A stretch of DNA of 64,000 bases from Lentinus brumalis (Eukaryota > Basidiomycota > Agaricomycetes > Polyporales > Polyporaceae): the NCBI GenBank assembly GCA_001792895.1, contig MARA01000022.1:248001-312000 (forward strand), in the 5' to 3' direction. How positions within the stretch are numbered: position 1 is the stretch's first letter; the number at the start of each line of letters is the position of its first letter. Positions 25,793 through 37,160 of this stretch are shown piece by piece. The position numbers and the translations under genes were made by a program. The notes below the pieces were generated by a model, which had not been told where the DNA came from, searched no databases, and saw only the letters and a program-made list of their open reading frames with translations.

Positions 25793-28044
25793 TCAATCCG
25801 TCGTCAAACCCAACCACTTCTGACACGCGAGCAGATCCTCCTACGACGCCGTTAAGTCACGATTGAGCAAAATGCGCCGTCCACTCAAACTCACATGCGA
25901 AATTTGCAAGACATCCTGGATGTCCAGTCGTACCCCGCGCGAGCACTTCACCGCAATCTTCCTCAGCGACCGTACGTCTCGCTTGCCGACTGGCTTCCCT
26001 CGGCCGTCGACGCCCGTGGTTTTGTACCTTCTCTTCAGGACTTCCAAGATACCTTCAATAACGGCTCCACCTGCCATCAGTGACGGCGGATACCGGAGGA
26101 CTTCAGGCTCTGTCTCGATGCATGAGCGAAGAGCCCTCGCCGAAGATTGTAGGACTCACGCTGCAGTGCGTCGTTGAGTATCACCCATGCCTCCTCCTGG
26201 ACGGCATCCCAGCCACCATCGAACCTCACGAGCCTCCGCAGTGTTGGCAGCGCGTTCCAGAGCTCTTCCATGAACGCGCCCGGGGTAGCGCTTCCTACGC
26301 GGTACGTAACGGCCTCGAGCACATCGCGCTGAGCGGTCTCGAGGTCGTCAAAGTCCATCTCGTGCGGCGCGAGATCCATGAATTCGTCCACGTATATGAC
26401 GTCCAAGGGGAACAGCACGTCACGGTGAAACTGGCGGCACGTTTGTAAGTGCCCGGTGGCTGAAGTGGAGGCGACAGACCTTCACGCTCAGCGCCAGGCA
26501 GGCTACGGCAACGTCCCATGTGATGGCTGCAAGCGCCTCCTGGTCGTCCGAGGACTGGCTTGCGGCCGCCAACTTCAGCGCCGCTGAGGGCATCGCACGC
26601 AGCAGGTACCGCAAGAAGAGATACCCCGCGTGGAAGCGCGTCTCCGGAGAGCTGGACAAGAGATCGTAGAGATCGCCTGGGGAGTAAGACGTCTTGTGGT
26701 CTTCCGCCGGCATGACCTGGGCGCATATAGTCAGCATACTGCGTTCGTGCGATGGGAATTCGCGATGTACCTCGAGAAACCACTCGATGATCTGCTGCAG
26801 AAGACCGGTGTCGATGTCCGGCTCGACCTGAGAAGGGCAGATTTCAGCGCGACGCGAGGCTTCGACGGGCGGCGCCTCGAGTGTCGGCGAAGACAGAGCC
26901 ACCGCCGTTGCCCACGAGTCCGCATGCTCCTCATCGAAGCGCGCCATGGAATCGTCGGTCCAGAATTCCTCTTCTTCGTCCTCGGTCCGGCGCGCAAGGG
27001 CCTTCGGGGTGGGAGCGCGCTGCAGCCCATCGATGGCTCTTTGATCTCGTTCTCTTGCGAGGAGCGCCTGGATTCTTCTCTCTGCCGCTTCGTCCGCGGA
27101 CAGTGGCGGCTTCGGAATTAGCGAGAAGGGCGGGACAGGGATGACTGGAACGTCCTGGATGGACGACGGTCGGTCCTGTGTGGTGATCGTCCGGCCTTTG
27201 ACATCATTCGCAGTTGGCGTGGTGGGCACTGTCGGAGCATATCCTCCGAAGGGCGACGCGACGTTCCCGACAATAATGGGCAGATCCAGTGGTACCAGCG
27301 CCTTCGATGACTCCAGCAGCCCAGATGTGTTGTGCGTGTTCTTGTCAATGACCTGCACCGAACGCTGAGCGTCGTTCATGGGGAAGGATCATTCTCGCAA
27401 CTCACCTCGTTTAGTACTTCTTCCTCCTCCTGAATTGAGACATGCGAGCGCAGAGACTCGGCGCGGCGGAGACTACCAGGTCCTCTCGCATACTGAAGTC
27501 TGAAGGCGCCAGATAGCCGCGTAGCGGAGAGCGGCTGGGTGCTGCGAGATCCACGAGTAGGGGGATGTGAGCAGTCCTGAGACAACTTGCGCCTCTTGTG
27601 TGTGGTGGGTGAACGGTGAGCGTGGGGTATAGGACATTCTGTACCATCCGAAGGGTTGCCAGATCTAGCACGTTTTCGACTCGAATCCGAAGACAAACTC
27701 AAGGATGTCGCCTCAGTATAGACCACACCTGTAGATCCCAGTGTAGAAGCCCGGTATAACTGATTTCCAGGAGATGCAGCTGAGCGGGGACTAGTATCTT
27801 GTTCTTCTTGAGCAGCGAGCAGGAGGTCGTTCAGTCGAGCGAAAAAAGAAAGACTGGCATCTCCTTCTGAGCAGTCCGGAGGGGTGACTGCAACAGGAGA
27901 CGAGGACGGCGGAGAGGATGCTAAGTCAACGCCTGCGGTGTCGTCTTCTTCCGAGAGGGTGACTGTATGCGTGTTCTCGCTTGGCAGTGATTTTGAACGT
28001 GAACTGCTGCTTGCTGTAGTTGCCGAGCTTGAAGAGACTAGCAT
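25793..28044 (-). CDS. Cyclin-fold protein with a long disordered N-terminus
   Basis: Five exons (27406-28044, 26480-27352, 26160-26430, 25895-26109, 25793-25840) give 681 residues. About 390 N-terminal residues are low-complexity (Ser/Pro/acid rich) with basic patches RKRARSG and HKRRKLS that could be nuclear signals, and acidic EDEEEEF. A helical region from about 400 follows: LLQQIIEWFLEVH, FHAGYLFLRYLLRAM, ITWDVAVACLALSVKFHRDV, FDDLETAQRDVLEAV and MEELWNALPTLRRLV. The repeated-helix pattern with a VAVACLALSVK segment resembles a cyclin box as seen in uncharacterised fungal cyclin-like proteins. The fourth exon must start at 26109; reading through would end the protein early. Short last exon ends LACQKWLGLTTD. 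A kinase partner is not predictable. Confidence 0.75.
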
Positions 28045-29332
28045 TATCTCGAGGTGTATAACTGCAATAGTACTCAGTTGTCTCGGGTAAGGCTGGGCTT
28101 GAGAGACAGGTGGTGGATCAGCTCAGAGCTGTAAGTCGCGCTCTGCCGCCAGCCATTACGGCCTAGCGGCCCTGTACGGCCCGGACATGGCGCCCATATG
28201 AGACAGAGTGGCCTGGCAGCGATTGTTGATCTCGACCGCGTTACACTTGCGTCCGGACTGTACCTAGTGTACTGGAGTACTGAGGAATACAGATGATGCA
28301 TGGTGGGACGTATACGCTTCTTCACAATTATCGCGCGAAGAGCTCGGACGGGACGTCGCCGTTCGTCGGGCTGATTCTGCGTGCGGATGCAGCGAACAGT
28401 CTAGGCAACACTGTTTGCCACTGCGTTGCTGAATGGATTCAATGAGATAAAATACGACAAGCTCGTCGAGATACCTCCGCAGCTTGGTGAACGAGAGCGC
28501 CGACAAATTTGCGTTGCATTTGAAGGACTACATGTCCTGCGCGGGGTTTACTGGCCTTCCTGTGGTTGCTTGTGATCGTAGTGGAGATTCCCTTTTGCGC
28601 GTTAATCAAACTTCAAAGTACATAGCACTTGGTGATGACGCCTGCCCTGTGAGTGCCCTGCGGGTTACTCGGGTGGCGGCCGAGAAAGGCAGACGCGATC
28701 ACGTGCCATATCGTAGGTATATAAAGGCGCGTTCAACGCGTCGAGGATCGACCACAGCTTTCCCCCGCTCTTCCACCATGTCCTCCTCATCGTCCCTCCG
28801 GATATGTCTGTGCTGAGCGTTGCGTCTCCTCGCTACTCTCCTCGTGGTAGACGCCTTGCTTCATCCACGTGCCATACACGGCCTCGACGACGTCATCGAC
28901 CTCGGAGACAGGAACCCGTCTCGACTCTCAGTCTGTTCAAACTCGTCCATTTTACTTGATTCTGCACAGATACCCCCACAACCACACAACACGCACGCGG
29001 TGTGCACACCGTCTTGAGCACATCCTCGTCTTGCAGTGCGCTTAGATTCGTTGAAGGTCCGAAGCCAATCGCCAGGCCGATACAACGTGTTGACGCTTCA
29101 CACATCGTGATACACTCTGTATTATGGACACATGCCTCCGACACTGCGCCGCACGGGAGGTCGGTGGCTGTATGCGCACCACAGGCTGCACCCGCTAGGT
29201 GCGATGGCCGCGTTAACGTCCCCAATATCTCATATCTCCCCAGCACCCCTCCTTTCGTCCTTCCATATCCTGCATCTCCGGGGCAGCACATCTTCCTTCT
29301 CCTCTCTCAGCCCACGCCGATCCTCTGGTGAC
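28045..29332. other. Intergenic with an unassigned TATA box
   Basis: Between the cyclin-fold gene (minus) and the ATPase gene (plus), so both promoters lie here. A clear TATATAAA (28718-28725) with CACGTG about 17 nt upstream points rightwards, and an ATG in good context follows at 28779 but opens only 12 codons. No convincing product was found; see findings. Confidence 0.45.
28718..28725 (+). promoter_or_regulatory. TATA box with upstream CACGTG, target unclear
   Basis: TATATAAA preceded by CACGTG (about 28701-28706), an E-box type site. The nearest supported ATG downstream is that of the ATPase at 29333, over 600 nt away. Confidence 0.4.
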
Positions 29333-32157
29333 ATGGCCCGCAGGACTACGAACAACAGCGGCAACACAGTTCTCGCTCGGTCGGGGCCCACGCCCCGCAC
29401 GCACGCCCTCTCGCCCCCAGCATCGCGGCGGACGAGCATGTACACTACGATCGGAGACGGTGGCACCCTCCAGCTTCACTGGCTCTTCCGCTCGAACATT
29501 CCCCGCCGCCGCGGCATGCCCATGCCCACGGACGTCCGCAAGCGCAACTTCTTTGGCATCGGCGAGATTATCGGTGTCCTGGCGAATGTGCGTATCTCAA
29601 TCATCTCATCATACCCTGCTTGTTCCAGGTTACGGCAATGCGAACACGTTACCTGATTTCCTCCCGCCTGTTCATACCCATGGCCCCGCAACAGCCCGCC
29701 GAGACGCTGCGCTCGTTGACAGAGTCGAAGAAGATGTTGGAAGAGACAAGAAGGGAGCTCGCGGAGGCCAGAGAGCGCGCTCAGTTGACACCGACGCATA
29801 CGTTCTCGGCATTTCCTGGGTTCCACGAGCGACCGGCCGAGTTGAAGGCCATCTCACGCGCGCTGGAGGGAGAGCCAAGTTTCACTGTTCTGTTCGGTGC
29901 AAGTAGTGTTGGAAAGGTACGATCTGTCTCACCCCATGAAAGCATATGTTGAGGTTTTGGCAAGACTGCTCTCCTGCGTCAAGTCCTCACCCAGTCACGA
30001 TACCATGTCCTCCACTTCGACCTGCGTATCGCTGGATTCGCGGACCTGGCAAGCTTATACATGAGCCTGAGGTGCGTGTCCTGGATGGCTGCTCAGCACA
30101 TACTCACTCCTCGTTGGACGACAGTCAACAAATGGAGGGGTTCTTCATGAGCATTGCGCAAGACCCGAGATGCCAGGGTACGAAGTGTTCGAAAAGGAAG
30201 CGTGGGGCTTCAAGGTGAGCGATGCGACGGCGTCATCAGAGCTGAGACTCAAGCAATATTCTTCAGCATGACAGACTCAACGTCGAACGTCGTATCTCGA
30301 ACGCAGCACAGTCTACGGAAGCGTTGTCCTCTCCACTCGGAGACATCAAGACGAGCGACGTCGCGCGGCTCATGGAGCTCTTCCAGGTCAGTCGCGCCAT
30401 GCTGGCCTGAGGCCTTCCGCTAACCGATGTCGTAGAGCTCTCTTCTCCGCTATTGGAACTTCCAACCCTCGTCCGAGGTACTCGCCGAGTCCAGATCGAA
30501 ACAGGATCCCGAGTCACGTACAGCCAAGGACTCCAAGAGGGAATCGCAGGGCCGGCCTTCATGGCGTGTACGGATATTCTCCTCGCGACAAAAGCAAGCT
30601 GAGAAGACGACGCGGGAGAACGGCGATGCGCGCGAGAATCGCGGAAAGGACAAGGAGAAGCAACCAGAACCTCCAGCGAAGAAGATCCCCGTGTTTTTTA
30701 TCGACGAGGCGCACAAACTGCAAGTGTTGGCTCGTTTGAATGGGTATCGCCCGCTCACATGTCGCTCCAACAGGCCTGCACTTATTCGTTCCATCGATGC
30801 GATGAAGTGCCTCCTCGACGCGATGCTGGTACTTACGAAGCAGGATCGTCTGTGTCACGTTATCCACGCGACCAGTGACCCCTTCTACCAGACATGGCTG
30901 AGACAGCTGAATATTATGCAGCATTGCAAGGTGCGCGCCTCTATGCGTTCGTCTTCAATCGCATCGACCAACGTCATGTGCAGATCATCACCATCGGCGA
31001 CCATTCCAAGGCGGAGACACGCAAGTATTTCCGCGAGCGTATATTGCCGGACGTGCCAGAACGACTGCGCCCACGCCTCGACTTCGAGAAGCTGTACGAG
31101 GCTTTTGGAGGCAAGATCGCGCATTGGCAGGACTACATCGCTGATTATGGTGAGTCTCTCGTTCATGTATCATCAAGCATCGCTCAAGGACCATCTAGTG
31201 AACTCCAACGGGAAGCTCGACAGTGAGTTGTCAGCTTTGCAATGTCGATGTATGCGTCTGATCCATCCTGCAGTCAAGCAAAGCTCGCACTTCATTCAGG
31301 CACACGCGCTCCTTAACCTCCACATCATCCATTCTGCGCAGGCATCAACAAACGGTCAAGCTCCAGAAACGTCCAACGGTGCGGCCAGCCCGGAGAACGA
31401 GCATGCATCCACACACGCGATTCACCGCATGTCGCCTCCAGTCTCGGCCACGCCTGGCACGGGTTTCCGCATCTACAGCCCCCTCACGGCCAACCCGCAT
31501 CAATCGCCCCCTACGATGTTCGCATCCAAGGGCTCCAATGGCGACGCACCAGAGTTCCAGGCCGACTTCAGCGCATACCAGCTGCTGAGGGTGATGAACC
31601 GGCTCGCCCAGCCGCGCACGCGCTCGCTGCCATACTTCCTGCTCTGTCGTGAGATGGGCGCGCGGGCGATCGACGGCATGGTCAAGGGCCGCATCCTCGA
31701 CCTGCGCTGGACGGAGCCCGTCTCGAAGGAGTTCGTCGACCCTCTCCGGACGAGCATGAGCGTGCGCGACAGCATCCGCATGCAGCTCGGGGGCGAGGGT
31801 CGGCGGGCGGGTGCGGAGAGCAGCGCGACGGCGGTCAACGAGCCTATCCCGGGAAGCAGCACTACCGCAGTTCCGGGGTCTGGGACTGAGGGCATCGGGG
31901 CGGAGGGCGCGTATGGGTCCGAGGAGGACATGGTGCCGATGTCGGACGAGGAGGTGCTGCGCGCGCACGAACGCCTGATGGACGGCCCGCCGTTGGGAGG
32001 GGACGAGGAGGAGGAGGTGCTGGGCCCGAAGCTGGTCCCGATTTCGCCGATCATGCGGTATGCCATGCAGGAGGTTGTCCAGGAGTATTATGCGGACGAT
32101 GACAGGTCGGAGAGTGAGTATGCGTCGCTGTCGGACGCGGATGTGCAGGAGTACTGA
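29333..32157 (+). CDS. P-loop ATPase of the archaeal-ATPase (STAND/AAA-like) type, frame broken once
   Basis: Ten exons (29333-29587, 29695-29916, 29965-30071, 30125-30214, 30267-30386, 30436-30719, 30774-30930, 30984-31149, 31199-31222, 31274-32157), about 769 residues. An N-terminal hydrophilic part and a coiled-coil-like stretch (TLRSLTESKKMLEETRREL) precede Walker A (LFGASSVGKT, split by intron 2) and Walker B (PVFFIDEAHKL). Then come DRLCHVIHATSDPFYQTWL and a helical lid (RKYFRERILPDV). About 65 basic, acidic and polar residues are inserted just before Walker B. The tail is acidic and disordered. Intron 6 (30720-30773) starts GC instead of GT, and exon 9 is only 24 nt. Within exon 4 the frame shifts at 30164-30166: SQQMEGFFMSIAQD is in one frame and EMPGYEVFEKEAWGFK in another, so one base seems missing. 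Function unknown; similar fungal genes are annotated only as ATPases. Confidence 0.85.
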
Positions 32158-33688
32158 GACCATGTGCGGTGGGATACTCGTGACTGACCGGGTTGCTCGT
32201 GTATCTGATGCCTTATGTTCTCCTGCTGTGCGTATGTACGTATCTTATTTCCCCTGTCGTCGCTGGTATTCTCGACTATTTTGTCTGTTCTTGCGTGGAC
32301 GCGGCGCGTTTCTGCTGGACACTTTATGTAGATAGTATTCTTTGGAGTTCCACGAGGCTAGCTCTGTCATAGTCACTGCATAGTACTTCGTTCCTTTGCG
32401 CTCGGGGAGAGTTCCAACTGCGTGAAGTGGCGTAGATATTGTAATCCTGGCATGAATGCATGAACCTTCAATTCTTCAACGTTCAATAGCCTCCGTCCCC
32501 TGGCTACGGACACTCTGATTATATATGGGGAATCGTGGCTGCCTTGTACGTACTCGAAGCCCCGGATGTCGGACTCAGAAGCGAGGTCAACGCTGTCCCT
32601 TTCTGACTTCCACCCCCACCTCCTCGCCCCATGTTCGCCGGTACCACCACGTTGTAACAATTCGGCGACAAAGGTACCTCTGTTTACATGCTGCTTGTGC
32701 CTGGCGGACAGGTGCTCGTATATCAAGCTTGGAGACGTCGACGATCGAACTGAAGACTAGTAGGGGATATATATTCGTGTTCACGACGTCGTCAGTTAAA
32801 GGCAAACAGCCTGCCATGGGACGGGACCATACATATTGGCGAGTTTGAGCCTTGAGGCCATTCCGGGTACGTGGATAGCGGTGTGAAGGATCTTCGCCGA
32901 CTGATATAGTCCACAGACGAGATACCAGCTGCCACACTATCAGTCATTCGTACAGCCGTGCACCGCGATGGAGTGGACGTCGGCGGGAGTTGCATCAGCG
33001 TGAGTGGGTAATCTTTGGTATAGACGTCCGTGAGCGTTAGAAGACCGGATGCACTTGAAGCTTTACCTTCGACCGCCCACGAAGCTTCTAGCGCTGCCAC
33101 GATGGAGGAGAAGCTTCGTATGAGGGTTCCGTGCGCAGCTGGTTGCGCTCATCCTTCCAGTTCGCATCTCGAGGTGATGGTCTAGGCGTACGATCATCTC
33201 CTGGCCTCACCCGCCCACCATGCCCTCCGCATTGCGTTCACAAGACTCGCCGCTCTCGACGTAACCTTGATATGCATCAGCCGGTGGGCGGGGGGTGGAA
33301 TCATTGGCCGCGAGGTGCAGATCTAGAGGTCTAGGTTGTAATGCGAGGACGCACCGATCCGAAGAGGACACGACCTTCCAAGACATGCTGTCTCCATGCG
33401 GTTAGTAACAGTCATCCCTCCTTATCGACGAGCCTGTCCGCTCACAGACTAGGATGTTGCAGAGACAACAAGGAGGACAATAGCTGGATGCGCGCCCATG
33501 CGGTATAAGGTGCACCGGGGTTCTGAGGAACCACCGTCGCAAGGGGCAAGTAATATGGCCTAGCGCCTTACCGCAGCACCGGGTCGTCTCCTGAGCACGC
33601 TATAAAGCTCCCGCGAAGCCTCGCGGCCTTGAAGCTTGACCTGTCCCCACAATAACACAACCCATCCCTACGCGCGCGCGCACGCACT
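32158..33688. other. Intergenic; possible small gene on the minus strand
   Basis: Contains the Argonaute promoter (TATA at 33601). A minus-strand frame from an ATG at 33100 stays open for 102 codons (MAALEASWAVEG onward), with splice-like sites and a CTAAC branch-like motif, but I recognise no family and could not build a convincing gene. Another minus frame (32373-32726, 117 codons) is also unsupported. Confidence 0.35.
33601..33607 (+). promoter_or_regulatory. TATA box of the Argonaute gene
   Basis: TATAAAG lies 88 nt upstream of the ATG at 33689, leaving a leader of about 55 nt. Confidence 0.5.
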
Positions 33689-36600
33689 ATGGACAGAGGA
33701 CGCGGACGCGGACAAGATCGCGGCGGTAGAGGCGGAGGGAGAGGCGGTTCCGGAGGCGGGCGCGGAGGAGGGCCTCCTGGACGCGGCAGCCCTGCACCCT
33801 CCTCTGGCGGCTACCAAAGTCGCGGCGGCGGCCCGCCTGGTGACCGCGGGGGTACCGTGGTGGCGATCGGGGAGGATACCGCGGTGGCGACAGAGGTGGG
33901 TACAGAGGAGGTGACCGAGGCGGCTTCCGGGGAGGCGATCGAGGCGGGTTCAGAGGAGGTGACCGAGGAGGCTTTGGTGGCGGACGCGGGCGTGGAGGGT
34001 AAGTCGATTGTTCGCGATGAGAGCAGTCATAGCTGAGCGTATTACAGTGTCTTTGCGCCAGACAGGCCCTTGAACGTCGATGCACGGCTGGCCGATGGGT
34101 CGCAGGACGCGCTGGTCGCCTCCATGCGCTCGCTGCGCATGAAGGACAACGAGTTGCCCTCGCGGCCTGACTTCGGAACAGCCGGGCAAGCCATAAAGCT
34201 GCGCACAAACTTCTTCCCTATCAACGTCCCGAAGGGCCCAGTTCACGAGTACGATATCACCCTAGACCCTGCGGTGCAGAACAGGCGGCTCAAGCGGAGG
34301 ATCTTCCAACTAGCTGAGCAGACGAATGAGTGGAAACAGGCCGGGCTGCCAGGGCGAGCCGCGCACGATCACTCGGCCAAGATGTTCGCTCCCATGAAAA
34401 TCAACACGCCCCTGGCCATCCGTGTCGTGTACTCTGACGAAGACGACGAGGAAGAACAGCGGGATCAGCAACGAGAACCCAGGGAATATACCCTCACTAT
34501 CAAGTACATTCAAGCAATCGATACCCAGGGCCTTGTTCGGTAAGTGTCCCAGTCCCGCAACCTCCCGCTTCCTTTCCATCGGAAGCGGCGGTGTAATGAG
34601 GACTCGGAGCACGGCAACCGTATCGCTTTCCGTGCTGCCTGCTCCTCATACTCCGTCGCTTCCATCCACCGCAATCTCCCCTCTCTCGGGTCGGTGTGTC
34701 CCTCTACTAACTTCTGCCCCTTCCCGTGTGAAGTTACCTGGAGGGGCAACCGCAAGCCCGAGACTATGACTTCGCGCCCGTCGTCACGGCCATGAACATC
34801 ATTCTCGCCGCACATCCCAGCCGCGTCGTGGGCGGGGGCGTCATGGTCGGGCGGAACAAGTTCTTCCACCCGTCCCCGATGGCCCCGCCGGTCCCCCTCG
34901 GCGGCGCGCTCGAGGCCTGGCGCGGGTTCTACTCTTCCGTGCGCCCCGCCTGGAAGCAGCTCATGGTGAACGTCAACGTGTGCACCACGGCGTTCTACAC
35001 TCCTGGTAATCTGGCCGTGAGTATGATTGAGTTCATGAACAGAGCCCCGAGCGCGCGCCTGGCGTCGTTTGTGCGCGGCATCCGCGTAAAGACCACACAT
35101 CTGGGGTACAGGAAGTCGGCGAAGACGGTCGCGAAGGTGAACGCCCGCCAACACCGATTTACAGCGGAAGGGATGGGCGAGGTCACCGTCGAGCAATATT
35201 TCCTCCGGAGTAAGTCGATTTCTTGCTCCTTGCGGGGTCTCTGCATACTCATCGCGCATAGAGTACAACATACGACTGCAGTACCCTGACCTCCCTCTGA
35301 TCGACGTTGGCGGACAGAAACAGAACTTCCTCCCGGCAGAAGTCTGTGTGGTCCTGGAGAAGCAGCCATACCGGGGCAAGGTCCCCGACGAGCTCACCGC
35401 GAACATGCTTGCTGTGGCCTGCCAGTACCCCAACGTGAACGGCGACGCGATCACGAACCGTGGGTTGCTGGAGCTCGGTCTGTCCCAATCTCCACCGCCA
35501 GCGAACGCCTTTGGCATCACCGTCGGTTCAGAGATGGCCGTCGTCCCAGGACGCATCCTCCCCCCTCCCACCGTGCGATACTCCGGCGGCAGCCCCCAGC
35601 AGGTCGACGACCGCGCATCGTGGAACATGCGCGGGGTGCGTTTCGCCGTCGGCGCGCGTATGGACAAGTGGGCCGTGCTCCTCATCCAGGACGGGAACCC
35701 GCGCGACGAGTTCCAGGGCCCGGCCGATCCCGAGCTCGAGAGGACATGGCGCGGGTTCGCAGACATGTGCAAGCGGAGCGGGATGGCGGTCGACCAGAAT
35801 CCCCCGCAGATCGGCGTCGCGCAGCTCCCGCGCAAGACGTTCGAGGACCCGCTCCGGAAGGGCGCCGTGCAGCGGATCCGCGAGGCACTGCTGGCCATGC
35901 GCCCGAAGCCGAAGATCGTGCTCGTCGTGCTCTCCAACGGCGACCGGCATGTGTACTCGGGCCTGAAGCACTTGTGCGACGTGTTCCTGGACGTCGCGAC
36001 GGTGTGCGTGCACGCGGCGAAGATCAGGAAGGAGAAGGGGCAGCTGCAGTACTTTGCGAACGTCGCGCTCAAGTTCAACATCAAGCTCGGCGGCGTGAAC
36101 CACGAGCTCGCGGAGCAGAACATGGCGTGGCTGAACCGGGAGCCGACGATGCTCGTGGGCATGGACGTCACGCACCCGGGCGTAGGCACTGTGCGGGGCA
36201 CGCCGTCCATTGCTGCCGTTGTGGCGAGCATTGACAAGCGCATGGGTCAGTTCCCTACCAGCCTGCGCATACAAGAATCAAGGAAGGAGGTATGTCAGAC
36301 GATGATCCGGCAAACCAGTAGGTAGACTGACAGTGATTTGCAGATGATCACGGACCTCAAGCCGATGTTTGAGGAACGGCTGGAAGCATTCCGAGCGAAG
36401 AACAACGGCCAGCTCCCCTCTCGAGTCCTCGTGTACCGTGATGGTGTTTCCGAGGTACGTCCAACCAACCCAATTCGCTTGTACACAGGATATCTGACCA
36501 CCTGAGCGACCTAGGGTCAATTTATCACGGTGGTTAAAGAGGAAATGCCCGAGATGAGGAAGGCGTTCCTCAAGTACAGCACACCGCAGAGGGCGTACAA

Positions 36601-37160
36601 TCCCAAGCTCACCATCGTCATCTGCGGCAAGCGGCATCATACACGCTTCTACCCGATGGACGCTGCCAGTGCGGCGCATGACGGAAACCCGAAGCCAGGA
36701 ACAGTCGTCGACCGTGGCGCAACGGCAGTGTACGAGTATGATTTCTACTTGCAGGCACATGGAGGTGAGTGAGGCTTGTCGGTGCACCGATACCTGGTAT
36801 ACTAATGCGATATCAGGCTTGCAAGGGACGACTCGTCCCACTCACTACTACGTCGTCCACGACGAGATCGGGATTGGCTCTGACCAGCTGCAAGCCCTGA
36901 CGAACGACATCAGCTACATGTTTGCGCGGGCAACGAAGGCTGTCAGCCTTGTGTCGCCTGCCTACTATGCGGATCTGGCATGTGAGCGGGGAAGATGCTA
37001 CATCCACCCATTGCTTCAGGGAATATCCGACTCAGGTACCACTGGCGCGAGCGGAACCGAGAACGAGGAGGTGATGCAGGAAGCAAAACGTCTCTGGCGT
37101 TCCGACAAGAGCCCTAACGGGGTCGGTGGGACCTTGAAGGACACCATGTTTTATATTTGA
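33689..37160 (+). CDS. Argonaute (slicer-type, RGG-rich N-terminus), frame broken once
   Basis: Seven exons (33689-33998, 34048-34539, 34734-35209, 35262-36289, 36344-36454, 36515-36764, 36817-37160), about 1003 residues. Known role: binds small RNAs and cleaves matching RNA in RNA interference (quelling). Order: RGG/GGD repeats (1-103), ArgoN with LRTNFFPINVP near 150, linker 1 (PTPG-type TPGNLAVSMIEFMN near 365), PAZ with YFLRKYNIRLQYPDLP near 425, MID, and PIWI. The catalytic tetrad is visible: Asp in LVGMDVTHP, Glu of the finger in RKEMITDL, Asp in LVYRDGVSEGQF and His in RPTHYYVVHDE, so slicing should be possible. The frame slips by one base at a run of five G (33848-33852): RGG repeats continue only in the other frame, which then joins exon 2 correctly. 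As written, the first frame ends at 34034. Confidence 0.93.
33704..33998 (+). repeat. RGG/GGD repeat tract in the Argonaute N-terminus
   Basis: Arg-Gly-Gly units, then a regular octamer-like pattern alternating RGGD and RGGY/RGGF from 33853 to about 33980 in the shifted frame. Such tracts are known targets of arginine methylation and bind Tudor proteins or RNA. Repeats are visible directly; modification is inferred. Confidence 0.85.

Noticed and set aside
28779..28817. Possible mating pheromone precursor (12 codons ending CLC)
   Set aside because: No CaaX end, too short, and no pheromone receptor nearby.
31345..32163. 272-codon antisense frame over the ATPase gene
   Set aside because: Shadow of the GC-rich coding strand; Arg/Leu-rich with no motif.
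34510..36243. 577-codon antisense frame over Argonaute
   Set aside because: The sense strand encodes clear PAZ and PIWI domains with correct introns; the antisense frame is a by-product of codon bias.
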